Source of the DNA: Escherichia coli DSM 30083 = JCM 1649 = ATCC 11775
GTDB taxonomy: Bacteria > Pseudomonadota > Gammaproteobacteria > Enterobacterales > Enterobacteriaceae
Assembly: GCF_003697165.2 (NCBI RefSeq)
Contig: NZ_CP033092.2
Coordinates: forward strand, 4,340,001-4,404,000
Length of the DNA stretch: 64,000 bases
Direction: 5' to 3'
Shown: positions 17,554 to 25,960 of the stretch, piece by piece
Position numbering within the stretch: position 1 is the stretch's first letter
How the letters are laid out: each line of letters starts with the position of its first letter
The notes under the pieces: generated by a model
What the model was told of the DNA's origin: nothing
Database searches by the model: none
What the model saw: the letters and a program-made list of their open reading frames with translations, nothing else
Made by a program: the position numbers and the translations under genes

Positions 17554-18705
17554 TTGAACGATTACCTGTTTACCTCCGAATCCGTTGCCGAAGGGCATCC
17601 CGATAAAATGGCGGACCAAATTTCTGATGCCATTTTGGATGCGATACTCCTACAGGACCCGTGGGGTAAGGTTGCCTGTGAATGCTTGGTGAAAACTGGT
17701 GCCACTATTGTTGCCGGAGAAATATCTACCCATGCCGCCGTGGATATTGAGAAGATTGTCCGCAACACCATAAAAGAGATTGGTTACGACCATTCGCGAT
17801 TGGGGTTTGATGGCAATACCTGCTGTGTATTAAATATCCTTGGCAAACAGTCCGCCAATATTGCTGAAGGCATTCGCGGCCACTCGATGGAAGAACTGGG
17901 GGCGGGCGATCAGGGCATCACCTTCGGTTACGCCTGTGATGAAACGTCGGAACTGATGCCCGCCACGCTGGTATACGCCCATCGTCTGATGGAGCGCCAG
18001 GCGCAGTTGCGTAAATCCCAACGGTTACCATTTTTACTCCCTGATGCCAAAAGCCAGGTTACCCTGCGCTATCAGGATAATCGTGTTCATTCAGTAGATA
18101 CCGTTGTGGTGTCTACCCAACACAGCCCTGACGTTTCTCTGGACGCGCTACGGGAAGCGGTCATCGAAGAAATTGTTAAACCTGTGATGCCTTCGCACTG
18201 GCTCACACCACAAACCCGCTTTCTGGTGAACCCTGCAGGCAGTTTTGTGATTGGCGGGCCGGTGGGTGACTGCGGGCTAACGGGGCGTAAAATTATTGTT
18301 GATACCTATGGCGGCGCGGCTTGCCATGGCGGCGGCGCGTTTTCAGGCAAAGATCCGTCGAAAGTCGATCGTTCCGCCGCCTACGCTGCTCGCTATGTGG
18401 CGAAAAACATCGTCGCCGCTGGGCTTGCCTCACGCTGTGAAGTCCAGTTGGGATGGGCCATCGGCCTGCCCCGCCCTGTTTCCGTCAGGATTAACACCTT
18501 CGGTACACAAACAGTGTCATCTGAAGCGTTGCTGAGAGGCGTTAACAGCCATTTCGATCTTAGCGTGTTCGGCATCATTACTACGCTTGATCTGCTGGTC
18601 CCCCGCTATCGTAAAACAGCCTGCTATGGTCACTTTGGTCGCGACAGCTTTCCGTGGGAAGTTACGGACAAAGCGGCGCTATTATACGAAGACGTTGGAC
18701 GTTAA
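17554..18705 (+). CDS. S-adenosylmethionine synthetase (MetK family), locus-specific copy
   Basis: A 383-residue methionine adenosyltransferase that makes SAM from methionine and ATP. All main signatures are present: SESVAEGHPDKMADQISDA, the adenine-binding GAGDQGITFGYA and the GGAACHGGGAFSGKDPSKVDRS loop. It is diverged from the housekeeping E. coli MetK and has normal length. The start is taken as TTG 17554, because the MNDYLFTSESV N-terminus aligns with MetK proteins and no ATG is in position. CutD consumes SAM for radical generation, so a dedicated SAM supply inside the locus is reasonable. It is followed after 44 bp by a BMC-H gene. Confidence 0.9.
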   Translation: MNDYLFTSESVAEGHPDKMADQISDAILDAILLQDPWGKVACECLVKTGATIVAGEISTHAAVDIEKIVRNTIKEIGYDHSRLGFDGNTCCVLNILGKQSANIAEGIRGHSMEELGAGDQGITFGYACDETSELMPATLVYAHRLMERQAQLRKSQRLPFLLPDAKSQVTLRYQDNRVHSVDTVVVSTQHSPDVSLDALREAVIEEIVKPVMPSHWLTPQTRFLVNPAGSFVIGGPVGDCGLTGRKIIVDTYGGAACHGGGAFSGKDPSKVDRSAAYAARYVAKNIVAAGLASRCEVQLGWAIGLPRPVSVRINTFGTQTVSSEALLRGVNSHFDLSVFGIITTLDLLVPRYRKTACYGHFGRDSFPWEVTDKAALLYEDVGR

Positions 18706-18749
18706 GCCGACGACGCGCAGCACAGTTGAATTTATTACAGGAGAAATTT

Positions 18750-19295
18750 ATGTCTGGGAAAAGTTTAGGCTTAATCGAAACCGTCGGGATGTCTGCGGCG
18801 GTAGAAGCCGCCGATGCCGCAATGAAATCCGCTAACGTTAGTCTGGTAGGCTATGAATTGACGAAAGGCGGCGGGATGGTGACCGTGAAGCTGGAAGGGG
18901 AAGTGGGCGCAATTAACGCGGCGGTAGCGGCAGCCATCAGCGCGGCAAGCCGGGTTGGCGAGGTGTATGCCCATAAGGTGATCGCCCGCACCGCGCAGCA
19001 TATCGAGCAGATTATTCACTCTAAAGTGACCGCCGGCGTCGCAGAACCTCAACCTGAAGTGCCTGCTGCACAACCGACACTGCAGGCTGAAAACGCGCCT
19101 TCACAGACATTCCCGGTGGTTAACCTTGATACGTCAATCAGCGCATCCTGTATGGATGTCACTGATGAAACGCTGAAGTCCGTGGAGCAGCATCAACCAG
19201 TTAAACCCTCAATAGAAAACACTAAACCTACAAAATCTGATGTACCGCAGGAGGCAGCAAAGAAAGGTCCTCGTTCCAGCGGCAAGAAAAAATAA
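18750..19295 (+). CDS. BMC-H shell protein with long C-terminal extension
   Basis: A 181-residue protein. Residues 1-92 are a standard BMC domain (SLGLIETVGMSAAVEAADAAM..., EGEVGAINAAVAAAI). Residues about 95-181 form a low-complexity Pro/Gln/Ala/Thr tail ending in a basic PRSSGKKK. Tailed BMC-H proteins such as PduK-type members occur in several loci, and the tail may bind cargo, nucleic acid or anchoring factors. ATG 18750 follows AGGAG with a 9-base spacing. It is the last gene of the cut locus before a terminator. Confidence 0.9.
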   Translation: MSGKSLGLIETVGMSAAVEAADAAMKSANVSLVGYELTKGGGMVTVKLEGEVGAINAAVAAAISAASRVGEVYAHKVIARTAQHIEQIIHSKVTAGVAEPQPEVPAAQPTLQAENAPSQTFPVVNLDTSISASCMDVTDETLKSVEQHQPVKPSIENTKPTKSDVPQEAAKKGPRSSGKKK

Positions 19296-19312
19296 GTAAA
19301 TTGCTATGACGC

Positions 19313-19349
19313 TGCCGCGGTAACAATTTCTTTATCGCGGCATTTTTTT
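19313..19349 (+). terminator. Rho-independent terminator after the tailed BMC-H gene
   Basis: TGCCGCG (19313-19319) pairs with CGCGGCA (19336-19342) and is followed by seven T residues. It ends the right part of the choline microcompartment locus. Confidence 0.85.
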
Positions 19350-19400
19350 GCTTAACAGATAAAGTAAAAAACCATCTGCATAGCGGGCGGCTTTGACACG

Positions 19401-19437
19401 GCCCCCTGAAAGGGGGCTTAAACACTACCCTTTCAGG
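19401..19437. repeat. Two overlapping, mutually exclusive hairpins in a 302-bp gene-free stretch
   Basis: GCCCCCT/AGGGGGC (19401-19407 with 19411-19417) and CCTGAAAGGG/CCCTTTCAGG (19405-19414 with 19428-19437) are both perfect but cannot form together. No gene was seen between 19350 and 19651. The arrangement resembles an attenuator switch, or it may be the scar of an inserted element. Confidence 0.4.
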
Positions 19438-19651
19438 CCCAGTTGTATTTGTCTTTCTTCTTCCTCTTTTGCTACCTTGTTCGAAAAGGGACGCTCGTCC
19501 TCGCCCACTGTTCTGTATGCATACCTGCTCCCACTGCAAAGTATATTGCTGGGCTATGTTAACAAGCCTATATGCTATTAAAAACTCATGAGCAACATAT
19601 TGATAATATCATTCTTATATATCCACGCTTAAGTAAATAACGCTTACATAA

Positions 19652-19997
19652 CTAACTATTCCATCTCACTTCTTCCTTAGCGAGTTTTCGGTATGCAATA
19701 GGAGCTATACCAAAGCGGCGAGTAAATGCCCTTGTAAATGTCTGCTGAAAATCAAACTGATATTTAAAAGTGATAGTCGTGACCGATTCAGTAGTAGAAC
19801 GTAGTTCTTCTGCTGCATTTATTAATATACCTACCAATAGAAATACCAATGATATGTTTAAACAATCTCTGTAAATACCATTTTGAATATCCAGCTTTTT
19901 TTGCCTCAATATTTATTGAGAGTTCTACCTCAAGATTTTCATCAATCCATTTAGCAAACTCATTGATATCAGAGCTGTTTTTTATAGTAGCGTTCAT
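19652..19997 (-). pseudogene. RamA/MarA/SoxS-like AraC regulator, frameshifted
   Basis: Small AraC-type activators of this group have two helix-turn-helix motifs and turn on efflux and stress genes. The N-terminal half (19788-19997) reads ...FAKWIDENLEVELSINIEAKKAGYSKWYLQRLFKHIIG.SIGRYI. The C-terminal half is in another frame (AAEELRSTTESVTTITFKYQFDFQQTFTRAFTRRFGIAPIAYRK). Compared with RamA, about 14 bases are missing between GRY and AAEEL, which explains the frame change. The recognition helices are otherwise well preserved. Intact, it would be about 115 residues. Confidence 0.8.
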
Positions 19998-20039
19998 TTT
20001 TATCGATGCCTGTGAAGGTTGATTGGGTCAACTCCAGTA

Positions 20040-20640
20040 CTATGCAACCCTCTCTGAAAAGGGATTTATTATCAGGTTGCAGAATGCAACTTCGCCCCCC
20101 CCCGTAAACAAAGAAAAAAGCAGGAACGCCAGAGTCTCACTACGAATTTCCAAACATATTTCTCTATATAACTTACCTTTTTCGAAAATATAACATAGTA
20201 ATTTCACAAAATTATTGACATCCACCATTTTTTGTAAGAAATTTATTCTTATATCATCCGGACATTCTTCACAAAAAAAACACAATATAAATTACATTCC
20301 GTAAGTGTACATTATATTGTAATTTAATCAGGCTACGTGATAAGCAACGATACATCGCTTTAACCGGTTCAAAAACTCTCCCATTTTTGATGGCTGTAAG
20401 CTCATCAAATAATGATAGTGGTACCCGCTCGATGACTTGTCGCAGAAGATCTTTTTTTTCGTTGAAATACCAGTATATGGCCCCCCGAGTACAACCTGCG
20501 CGCGCCGCAATCATCTCCAGTGTCGTCTTCGAAAAGCCCGTCTCACAAAAGCAGAACTCTGCCACATCCAGGATTTGTTTGCGGGTTTCTTCCGCTGCAA
20601 ATTTTGTGTGCCGCACCACTGTTGAAATCTCCATTGACAT
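20040..20640 (-). pseudogene. AcrR/EnvR-like TetR family repressor, frameshifted
   Basis: The first 120 residues (start at 20640) carry a TetR helix-turn-helix: TRKQILDVAEFCFCETGFSKTTLEMIAARAGCTRGAIYWYFNEKKDLL. Translation then hits a stop after VFFL at an 8-T run (20273-20280 on the plus strand, read as A's). The remaining ligand domain continues in another frame (CFFCEECPDDIRINFLQKM... to FSERVA) and ends at 20040. Removing one T would join both halves into a protein of about 200 residues. Family members repress neighbouring RND efflux genes, and an RND remnant lies 100 bp upstream. Confidence 0.8.
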
Positions 20641-20739
20641 CTTATTTCAGGAAATATCTCTGGGGCATTTAGTACCAACCCAACAGCCATTTACTCAGGC
20701 GCAGTATGTTGTTTACTGCACCTGAATATTTACTCATGC

Positions 20740-21896
20740 TTATGATTGCTCAGCTTCAGTCTTATCCGATGATTTCTTATTTCTGCGGCTGAAGAACCCG
20801 GCAATTAACATATAGAAGAGAGGAATATAAAAGATTGCCAGTATCGTAGCAGTGATCATCCCTCCAACCACACCAGTACCGATGGCATGTTTACTTCCGG
20901 AACTTGCTCCAGTCGAGACAGCCAGTGGGATAACCCCCATTACAAATGCCAGCGAAGTCATAATTATCGGTCTTAACCTCACTCTCGCCGCTTCAACAGC
21001 AGCCTCTTTAATGCTTAGTCCTTCTTTCTCATGCAATTCACGAGCAAACTCCACGATAAGTATGGCATTTTTCGCAGACAGCCCTATTGTTGTTAATAAA
21101 CCGACCTGGAAAAAGACATCGTTACCAAGGCCGCGCAACAAAGTAGCACAGACAGCCCCCAGGACACCAAGCGGAACAACCAGCATGACCGAGAAAGGAA
21201 TGCTCCAGCTTTCATACAGTGCAGCCAGACACAGAAAGACGATCAACAGTGAAAGTGCATATAGTGCAGGAGCCTGAGAACCTGAAAGTCGTTCCTCAAA
21301 AGACAAACCTGTCCAGGAAATATGGAAACCTTCGGGAAGTCTTGCCGCAATATCCTCAATTGCTTTCATTGCATCCCCGGAACTGTATCCTGGTGCCGGT
21401 TCCCCCAGGATTTCGACAGCAGAGATACCATTATATTGCTCCAGTTTTGGTGAGCCATAAATCCATTTGCCTGTTGCAAAAGAGGCAAAGGAAACCATGT
21501 CGCCATCACTGTTACGGACATACCATTTATCAAAATCCTGCGGTGATATACGTGAGCCGGGTTCGCCCTGAATATAGACTTTTTTCACCCGTCCACGATC
21601 GTTAAAATCATTTACATACATCGAACCCCAGGCTGCTGACATTATGTTGTCGACGTCGCTCATGCTCAGTTTAAACGCCTGAACTTTCTCGTCATCAATC
21701 AGAATCTGGAACTGAGGCTCATCGTTCATGCCGTTAGGACGAACCATGTTTAACGCTGGACTTTTCGCCGCTTCAGCAAGAAGCTGATTTCGGGCCTGGA
21801 TCATTTTTTCATGGCTAGCTCCGCTACGATCCTCGAGGAACAGGTCAAACCCTGTAGCATTCCCCAGTTCTGATACGGCAGGGGGCGCTTTAAAAC
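20740..21896 (-). pseudogene. AcrB-type RND efflux pump, C-terminal fragment cut by IS2
   Basis: About 385 residues correspond to the C-terminal third of an HAE1 RND transporter of roughly 1,040 residues. The frame is open to the IS2 end at 21896, and the last upstream residues include GNATGFDLFLEDRSGASHEKM, typical of AcrB-like proteins. Membrane segments are visible (ALYALSLLIVFLCLAALYESW, VGLLTTIGLSAKNAILIVEFA, LAFVMGVIPLAVSTGA). The N-terminal two thirds and any partner membrane-fusion protein are missing, so there is no function. Confidence 0.88.
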
Positions 21897-22247
21897 TAGA
21901 CTAGCCCCCAGAATCTCCAGACAACCAATATCACTTATTTAAGTGATAGTCTTAATACTAGTTTTTAGACCAGTCATTGGAGAACAGATGATTGATGTCT
22001 TAGGACCGGAGAAACGCAGACGGCGTACTACACAGGAAAAGATCGCTATTGTTCAGCAGAGCTTTGAACCGGGAATGACGGTCTCCCTTGTTGCCCGGCA
22101 ACACGGTGTGGCAGCCAGCCAGTTATTTCTCTGGCGCAAGCAATACCAGGAGGGAAGTCTTACTGCTGTGGCCGCAGGAGAACAGGTCGTTCCTGCCTCT
22201 GAACTTGCTGCTGCCATGAAGCAGATTAAAGAACTCCAGCGCCTGCT
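21897..22247 (+). mobile_element. IS2 left-end fragment
   Basis: The sequence from TAGACTAGCCCCC at 21897 follows the IS2 left end, including the conserved leader and the start of insC. Identity ends at about 22247, after roughly 350 of 1,330 bp. The right part, including the transposase insD and the right repeat, is absent. The left end is fused to the RND pump remnant, and the broken right side joins dispersed repeat copy B. Confidence 0.88.
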
Positions 22248-22278
22248 GAACAAAACGCCGGATGTCTCCCGGCTCTGA
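21988..22278 (+). pseudogene. insC: insC (IS2 OrfA), truncated
   Basis: From ATG 21988 the product reads MIDVLGPEKRRRRTTQEKIA onward, with the helix-turn-helix of IS2 OrfA (SLVARQHGVAASQLFLWRKQYQEGS). Homology stops at KELQRLL. The remaining residues NKTPDVSRL come from the fused sequence. The leucine zipper and frameshift window needed for the OrfAB transposase are lost. Confidence 0.88.
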
Positions 22279-22435
22279 AATTAAGGCTTCGGTTATTTGC
22301 ACGAAATGTTCCTTTTCAAACCCTGTTGAATTTTGTTAAGCCGGTGCAGACACACGGAAAACGCACATCAACACCGGACGGTACGATACAAACACCAGTG
22401 ACTGGCGGGACGAAGGGAATGACGAATCAGTCAGG
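22262..22435 (+). repeat. Diverged dispersed repeat, copy B
   Basis: Partner of the inverted copy at 14870-15035 (see there for shared stretches). It directly follows the truncated IS2. The two copies bracket about 7.2 kb containing the sensor/regulator pair, SAM synthetase, tailed BMC-H gene and the efflux gene remains. No coding function was recognised. Confidence 0.6.
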
Positions 22436-22552
22436 AAATGATGACAAACAGTTGGCAGACCAGAGGAGTCAGCAGAAAGATGAGCGGGAGTGTCGCCAGC
22501 ATCGGGGACAGGGCTGATTTCCGCAATGCCGGCGCTGGTATTGCAACACGTT

Positions 22553-22786
22553 TCATGCTGCTGCTCCTCGTGATTCCTCAATTCGCTGCTGCATCCACTG
22601 CTCCACTTCACTTTTGTACCAGCGGCTGCTGCGCCCCAGTTTGATGGGTTTAGGGAAATGACCTTCACTGATCAGCTTGTAAAACCATTTATCGGTCATA
22701 CCGGTGAAACTGGTGATGTAGTTCATGTCGATCAGGGGATCGTCGGCACGCAGTAACACGCTGTCGTGGCTTGTTGTGGTCAACAT
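22553..22786 (-). CDS. AlpA family transcriptional regulator
   Basis: A 77-residue excisionase/MerR-like winged-helix protein. LIDMNYITSFTGMTDKWFYKLISEGHFPKPIKLGRSSRWYKSEVEQWM is the AlpA signature. In CP4-57, AlpA activates the prophage integrase and promotes excision, so this copy probably controls mobility of this or an embedded element. The start at 22786 follows AAAGGAC. It is the first gene (minus strand) of the CP4-like module. Confidence 0.9.
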   Translation of the reverse strand: MLTTTSHDSVLLRADDPLIDMNYITSFTGMTDKWFYKLISEGHFPKPIKLGRSSRWYKSEVEQWMQQRIEESRGAAA

Positions 22787-22854
22787 GGTCAGAATGTCCT
22801 TTGTGAGATTTATGAAGTTTGTGCGAATGCAGGGAAAGATGCTGAACCGAGCTT

Positions 22855-23430
22855 TCAGAACGGTCCTGCAGATCCGGGATAGCCGGGATTACCGGCGAGG
22901 CAACGGGCTTCCGGATCGCACACACCACGACGATCGCGGGCGAAATCACTGAACGCCCATATCAACTCTTTGAGGATGTTTTCACAGTCCGGTGAACGAC
23001 TGTCCAGCACCACATCCCGGGTGATCTGCTTCTGATACTGCTTTGCTTCACCCGGTGACGCGAAGCCCAGTACGTTACTCCAGGCATCCAGTATCAACCG
23101 GTCCAATTCAGGGCCATCGAAATACTCCTGTCTGACGCACAGCACCACGTGGTATTCCGGTTTTTCAGGATGACGGGTCAGGAGCCAGCAGAGATCACGT
23201 CCGGGGGTTGCATTCATCAGCGCACTGACGGTTTCGATAAAATCCATACCAAACCAGGTCGTTCTGCTGTTGAAGGTATTGTCATATTCACACGGCAGAC
23301 GAAGCAGGATCCGCCGTATCCGTGAGCCGGACTGCTCACGCAGCGCACGCTCAAGGACGCCGACGACTTTGTTCTGATAAGATGGCCAGAAGGGGGCCAG
23401 GCTATAGTCGAAATAAGGGATAGCATTCAT
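22855..23430 (-). CDS. YagK/YfjJ family protein (inovirus Gp2-like), first copy
   Basis: A 191-residue protein, taking ATG 23430 after an AACGGAG site as start. The same frame is open to 23619, so a longer form is possible. It aligns in layout with the neighbouring 243-residue protein: short N-terminus, LPCEYDNTF strand, then HPEKPEYHVVLCV (a replication-initiator-like His segment), and a conserved C-terminal region. YagK/YfjJ proteins are common next to AlpA in P4-like islands. Their function is unknown, but the fold is related to inovirus Gp2 proteins. Confidence 0.7.
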   Translation of the reverse strand: MNAIPYFDYSLAPFWPSYQNKVVGVLERALREQSGSRIRRILLRLPCEYDNTFNSRTTWFGMDFIETVSALMNATPGRDLCWLLTRHPEKPEYHVVLCVRQEYFDGPELDRLILDAWSNVLGFASPGEAKQYQKQITRDVVLDSRSPDCENILKELIWAFSDFARDRRGVCDPEARCLAGNPGYPGSAGPF

Positions 23431-23584
23431 AAGATATGCTCCGTTATGCGCAGCCCACAATGCGTCCTGCCCGTGAATAAGCTGACGTGTTATGGTTTGC
23501 GGATGGAGTTGATGGAATAAGTGAAGAACCGAAGCAGAACGGGAAGATAAGGGAAAGAACACTGGATGCAGGTTCAGGGGGAAT

Positions 23585-23636
23585 GATCTCCGTTGACTTC
23601 GGTTCACATCATTAATCATCCCGGTAAGTTTTTACC
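23585..23636 (-). promoter_or_regulatory. Conserved leader, copy 1
   Basis: On the minus strand it reads a small palindrome (GGTAA....TTACC), then TGATTAATGATGTGAA, then TCAACGGAGATC. The same order is found before the second YagK-like gene (24516-24573). Conservation of non-coding sequence in both copies suggests a shared promoter or translational control element. Confidence 0.5.
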
Positions 23637-23776
23637 GACGGAGTGTTTCCAGGAGCGGAAGCAGATAAAAATACCGTTTCATGACTTCAGGGCTATTAGC
23701 AGAAAACGATCTAAGGGCGTTGGCTGACGCCCTTACCGTGACATACACTCTGGTACCGGATGCCGTTTTACAGGGC

Positions 23777-24508
23777 TCACCTGCCATCCAGTAGACGCCC
23801 TACCCCACGACTGCAACCATAATTACGTTGCCCGGAACCGTCATGCTGCTTCGTCTCATATTTCACGAGATAACTGGCTCTGTTCCGGGCTTTCTGCATC
23901 GCTTCCACATCACCACGCTTGACCCAGAGCACAGCGGATCCACCAGACTTTTTGTCTGAAGCCTTCCTGGTTTCAGAACATCCACCCGACAAAGGCGTAT
24001 CATCGGAAGAAGGGCGAGCATCAGATGATGTCGGTTTACGGAAAGGCGTCCGCCTGGAAAAATGAACCAGTCCATTACCCTGCCAGGGCTCGAGATGCAG
24101 AGCACTGCACCATGCCAGTTGGATCAGCGTCGCCAGCGAAGAAGGAACGGTGAAATCCCCTGGCGAGCACCAGGTATCTTTGTTGAGCAGTAATATCACG
24201 TGATAATGTTTCCTGCCTTTTTCCTTGCCAAACTCCCGACACCAGAAATAACGCAGAGTGGTTGCACGCACACGCTTGTTGGCACGTCGTTTATGTCGCT
24301 GGTAAGCCTGAATTTTTGCTTTCAGGGATGCAAAAAAACGAGAAATCACCGCTGAATCTAAATCGGTATCCATGATGGTGGCAGGCATATACTCAGGGAA
24401 ACGTAAATCCACCCGGATTAACGAGACGGCACGGTGTTGCGCCAGGGCACTGTTGAGAATACTTTCAAAACGGGATAACCAGTAAGCATTGTGTATTGGT
24501 TGATTCAT
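23777..24508 (-). CDS. YagK/YfjJ family protein (inovirus Gp2-like), second copy
   Basis: A 243-residue protein. Typical family segments are visible: SLIRVDLRFPEYMP near residue 30, TLRYFWCREFGKEKGRKHYHVILLLNKD near 85, and the terminal RNRASYLVKYETKQ. The KHYHVILLLN stretch resembles the metal-binding HUH/HXH strand of rolling-circle initiators, but a catalytic Tyr pattern was not established. A Ser/Lys-rich insertion lies at about 155-195. The start follows AACGGAG, as in the downstream copy. Confidence 0.8.
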   Translation of the reverse strand: MNQPIHNAYWLSRFESILNSALAQHRAVSLIRVDLRFPEYMPATIMDTDLDSAVISRFFASLKAKIQAYQRHKRRANKRVRATTLRYFWCREFGKEKGRKHYHVILLLNKDTWCSPGDFTVPSSLATLIQLAWCSALHLEPWQGNGLVHFSRRTPFRKPTSSDARPSSDDTPLSGGCSETRKASDKKSGGSAVLWVKRGDVEAMQKARNRASYLVKYETKQHDGSGQRNYGCSRGVGRLLDGR

Positions 24509-24515
24509 GATGAGA

Positions 24516-24573
24516 GATCTCCGTTGATTTGGATTGACTTCACATCATTAATCACTGCGGTAAAACTTTACGG
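24516..24573 (-). promoter_or_regulatory. Conserved leader, copy 2
   Basis: It has the same ordered elements as 23585-23636: palindrome GTAAA....TTTAC, TGATTAATGATGTGAA, then TCAACGGAGATC, with about 9 extra bases between the last two. Here ACGGAG serves as ribosome-binding site for the start at 24508. Confidence 0.5.
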
Positions 24574-25960
24574 CATCCCGCCATTGAGCAACGCCAATGG
24601 CTCCTGATTAAAACAGAATGAATCCCCCACGAAGAAAAAATAAACCTACACGCAGAGTAAAACACACAACAACGGCATAAATGTTTTTTAAAAACTACAA
24701 AGCCTGAAGGGAAACGGATCAACAGAACGCGCAAACAAAACGTCAGAAACGCAATCAGAACGCTTTCTGGCGCTGTAAATCAACAGCAACACCACACCTA
24801 CAGCTTAACCACACAACTCAATCACAGAGCCGAACAGCGCGATTAAAACCTGTTTACAGACACCCCCGCCCCAAGAACAAAAACCACCAACATCAGAATC
24901 GATTTTCTTATACTGAAAACGTTACTTTTAACTACGCTCCATAAAAACGGTTAACCATCGATAACGTAAACCTCATCTGAATCAAAACACCAGAACCAAT
25001 CATCACGCTTTTCCTGAAAAGAGTCTTGCGCTGAGAAAAAACACCAGGGCCAGTTAATCATCTCATCAATCTCATCGTTACAAAATCATCCATAAAACCA
25101 TTTAACAAAATCATCGTAAGCACACAGTAAATCACGCCAGGTTATCTCAGCCGGATTTGCGTTTTTACATAAAGACACTTGTCTCAGGTTAACGACTAAA
25201 AACACAAAAACTAAGAAAAGGTTAAACGTAACTTCAGAAAAATAGAATATCATCCTGATTACTTAAACAAGAAAAATTGTTTTGTAGCAGCTTTAAACTG
25301 ATTTTAGCTAACGTAAAGATTTACTAAACTGGATGTGTATCAGATCAAACAATGTGTACAGCAATGCTTAATGAAAACACTTGTAGAATTGTTTATGAAA
25401 ATGCGTGTATAACACTTAGTGAAGATATGTCTGTATAATACGTATATAGTACCATTCCCGACATTCTCAATATCTTCAGACATCCATGCAGACTGAGTGT
25501 TGATTTCAGTTTTTCACGGCCAGCATGGATCTTTACTGGTCAAAAAACAGACATGTTTACTCTGGAATTATTTTTCTGATTCCGTCTTCAGAACAACAAA
25601 AACTCGTGATAACTCTACAACAAACTATCGTAATTGGCTTCTGTAACCCCGTCACTTTTCCTAAGAAACGTACCCCCATATGATGCGGGAGAGATAAGTC
25701 ATCGTATACAGGAAACACTGCCAATCATAATATGGCGTCATTCAGTAATTTTTATCCATAATCAGATTAGCATATCATGATTATTGAATATTATGATATA
25801 TAGCTCATATGAATGTGTTATTATCTGTAAGCGTTAAGCATCACATTGCATAACCATACTAAGCTGGATAATCATCAACGTTTTTATATGTAACTCATTG
25901 AAATTAATTATATGTTTTTTGTGGATAATTAATATGTAATGTGAAATTAATATTTTCACA
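24574..25960. other. 1.4-kb AT-rich stretch without recognisable gene
   Basis: No reading frame longer than about 60 codons has a recognisable start and family features. The sequence is AT-rich, especially after 25200. It contains several -10-like hexamers near 25405-25450 (TATAAC, TATAAT, TATAGT). It may hold a small RNA, an origin for the satellite-like element or simply decayed DNA. I see nothing I can name. Confidence 0.5.

Noticed and set aside
22855..23619. Start of the first YagK-like protein at 23619
   Set aside because: The paralogue aligns from the internal MNAIPYF (ATG 23430), which has an AACGGAG site, while the 23619 ATG lies inside the conserved non-coding leader.
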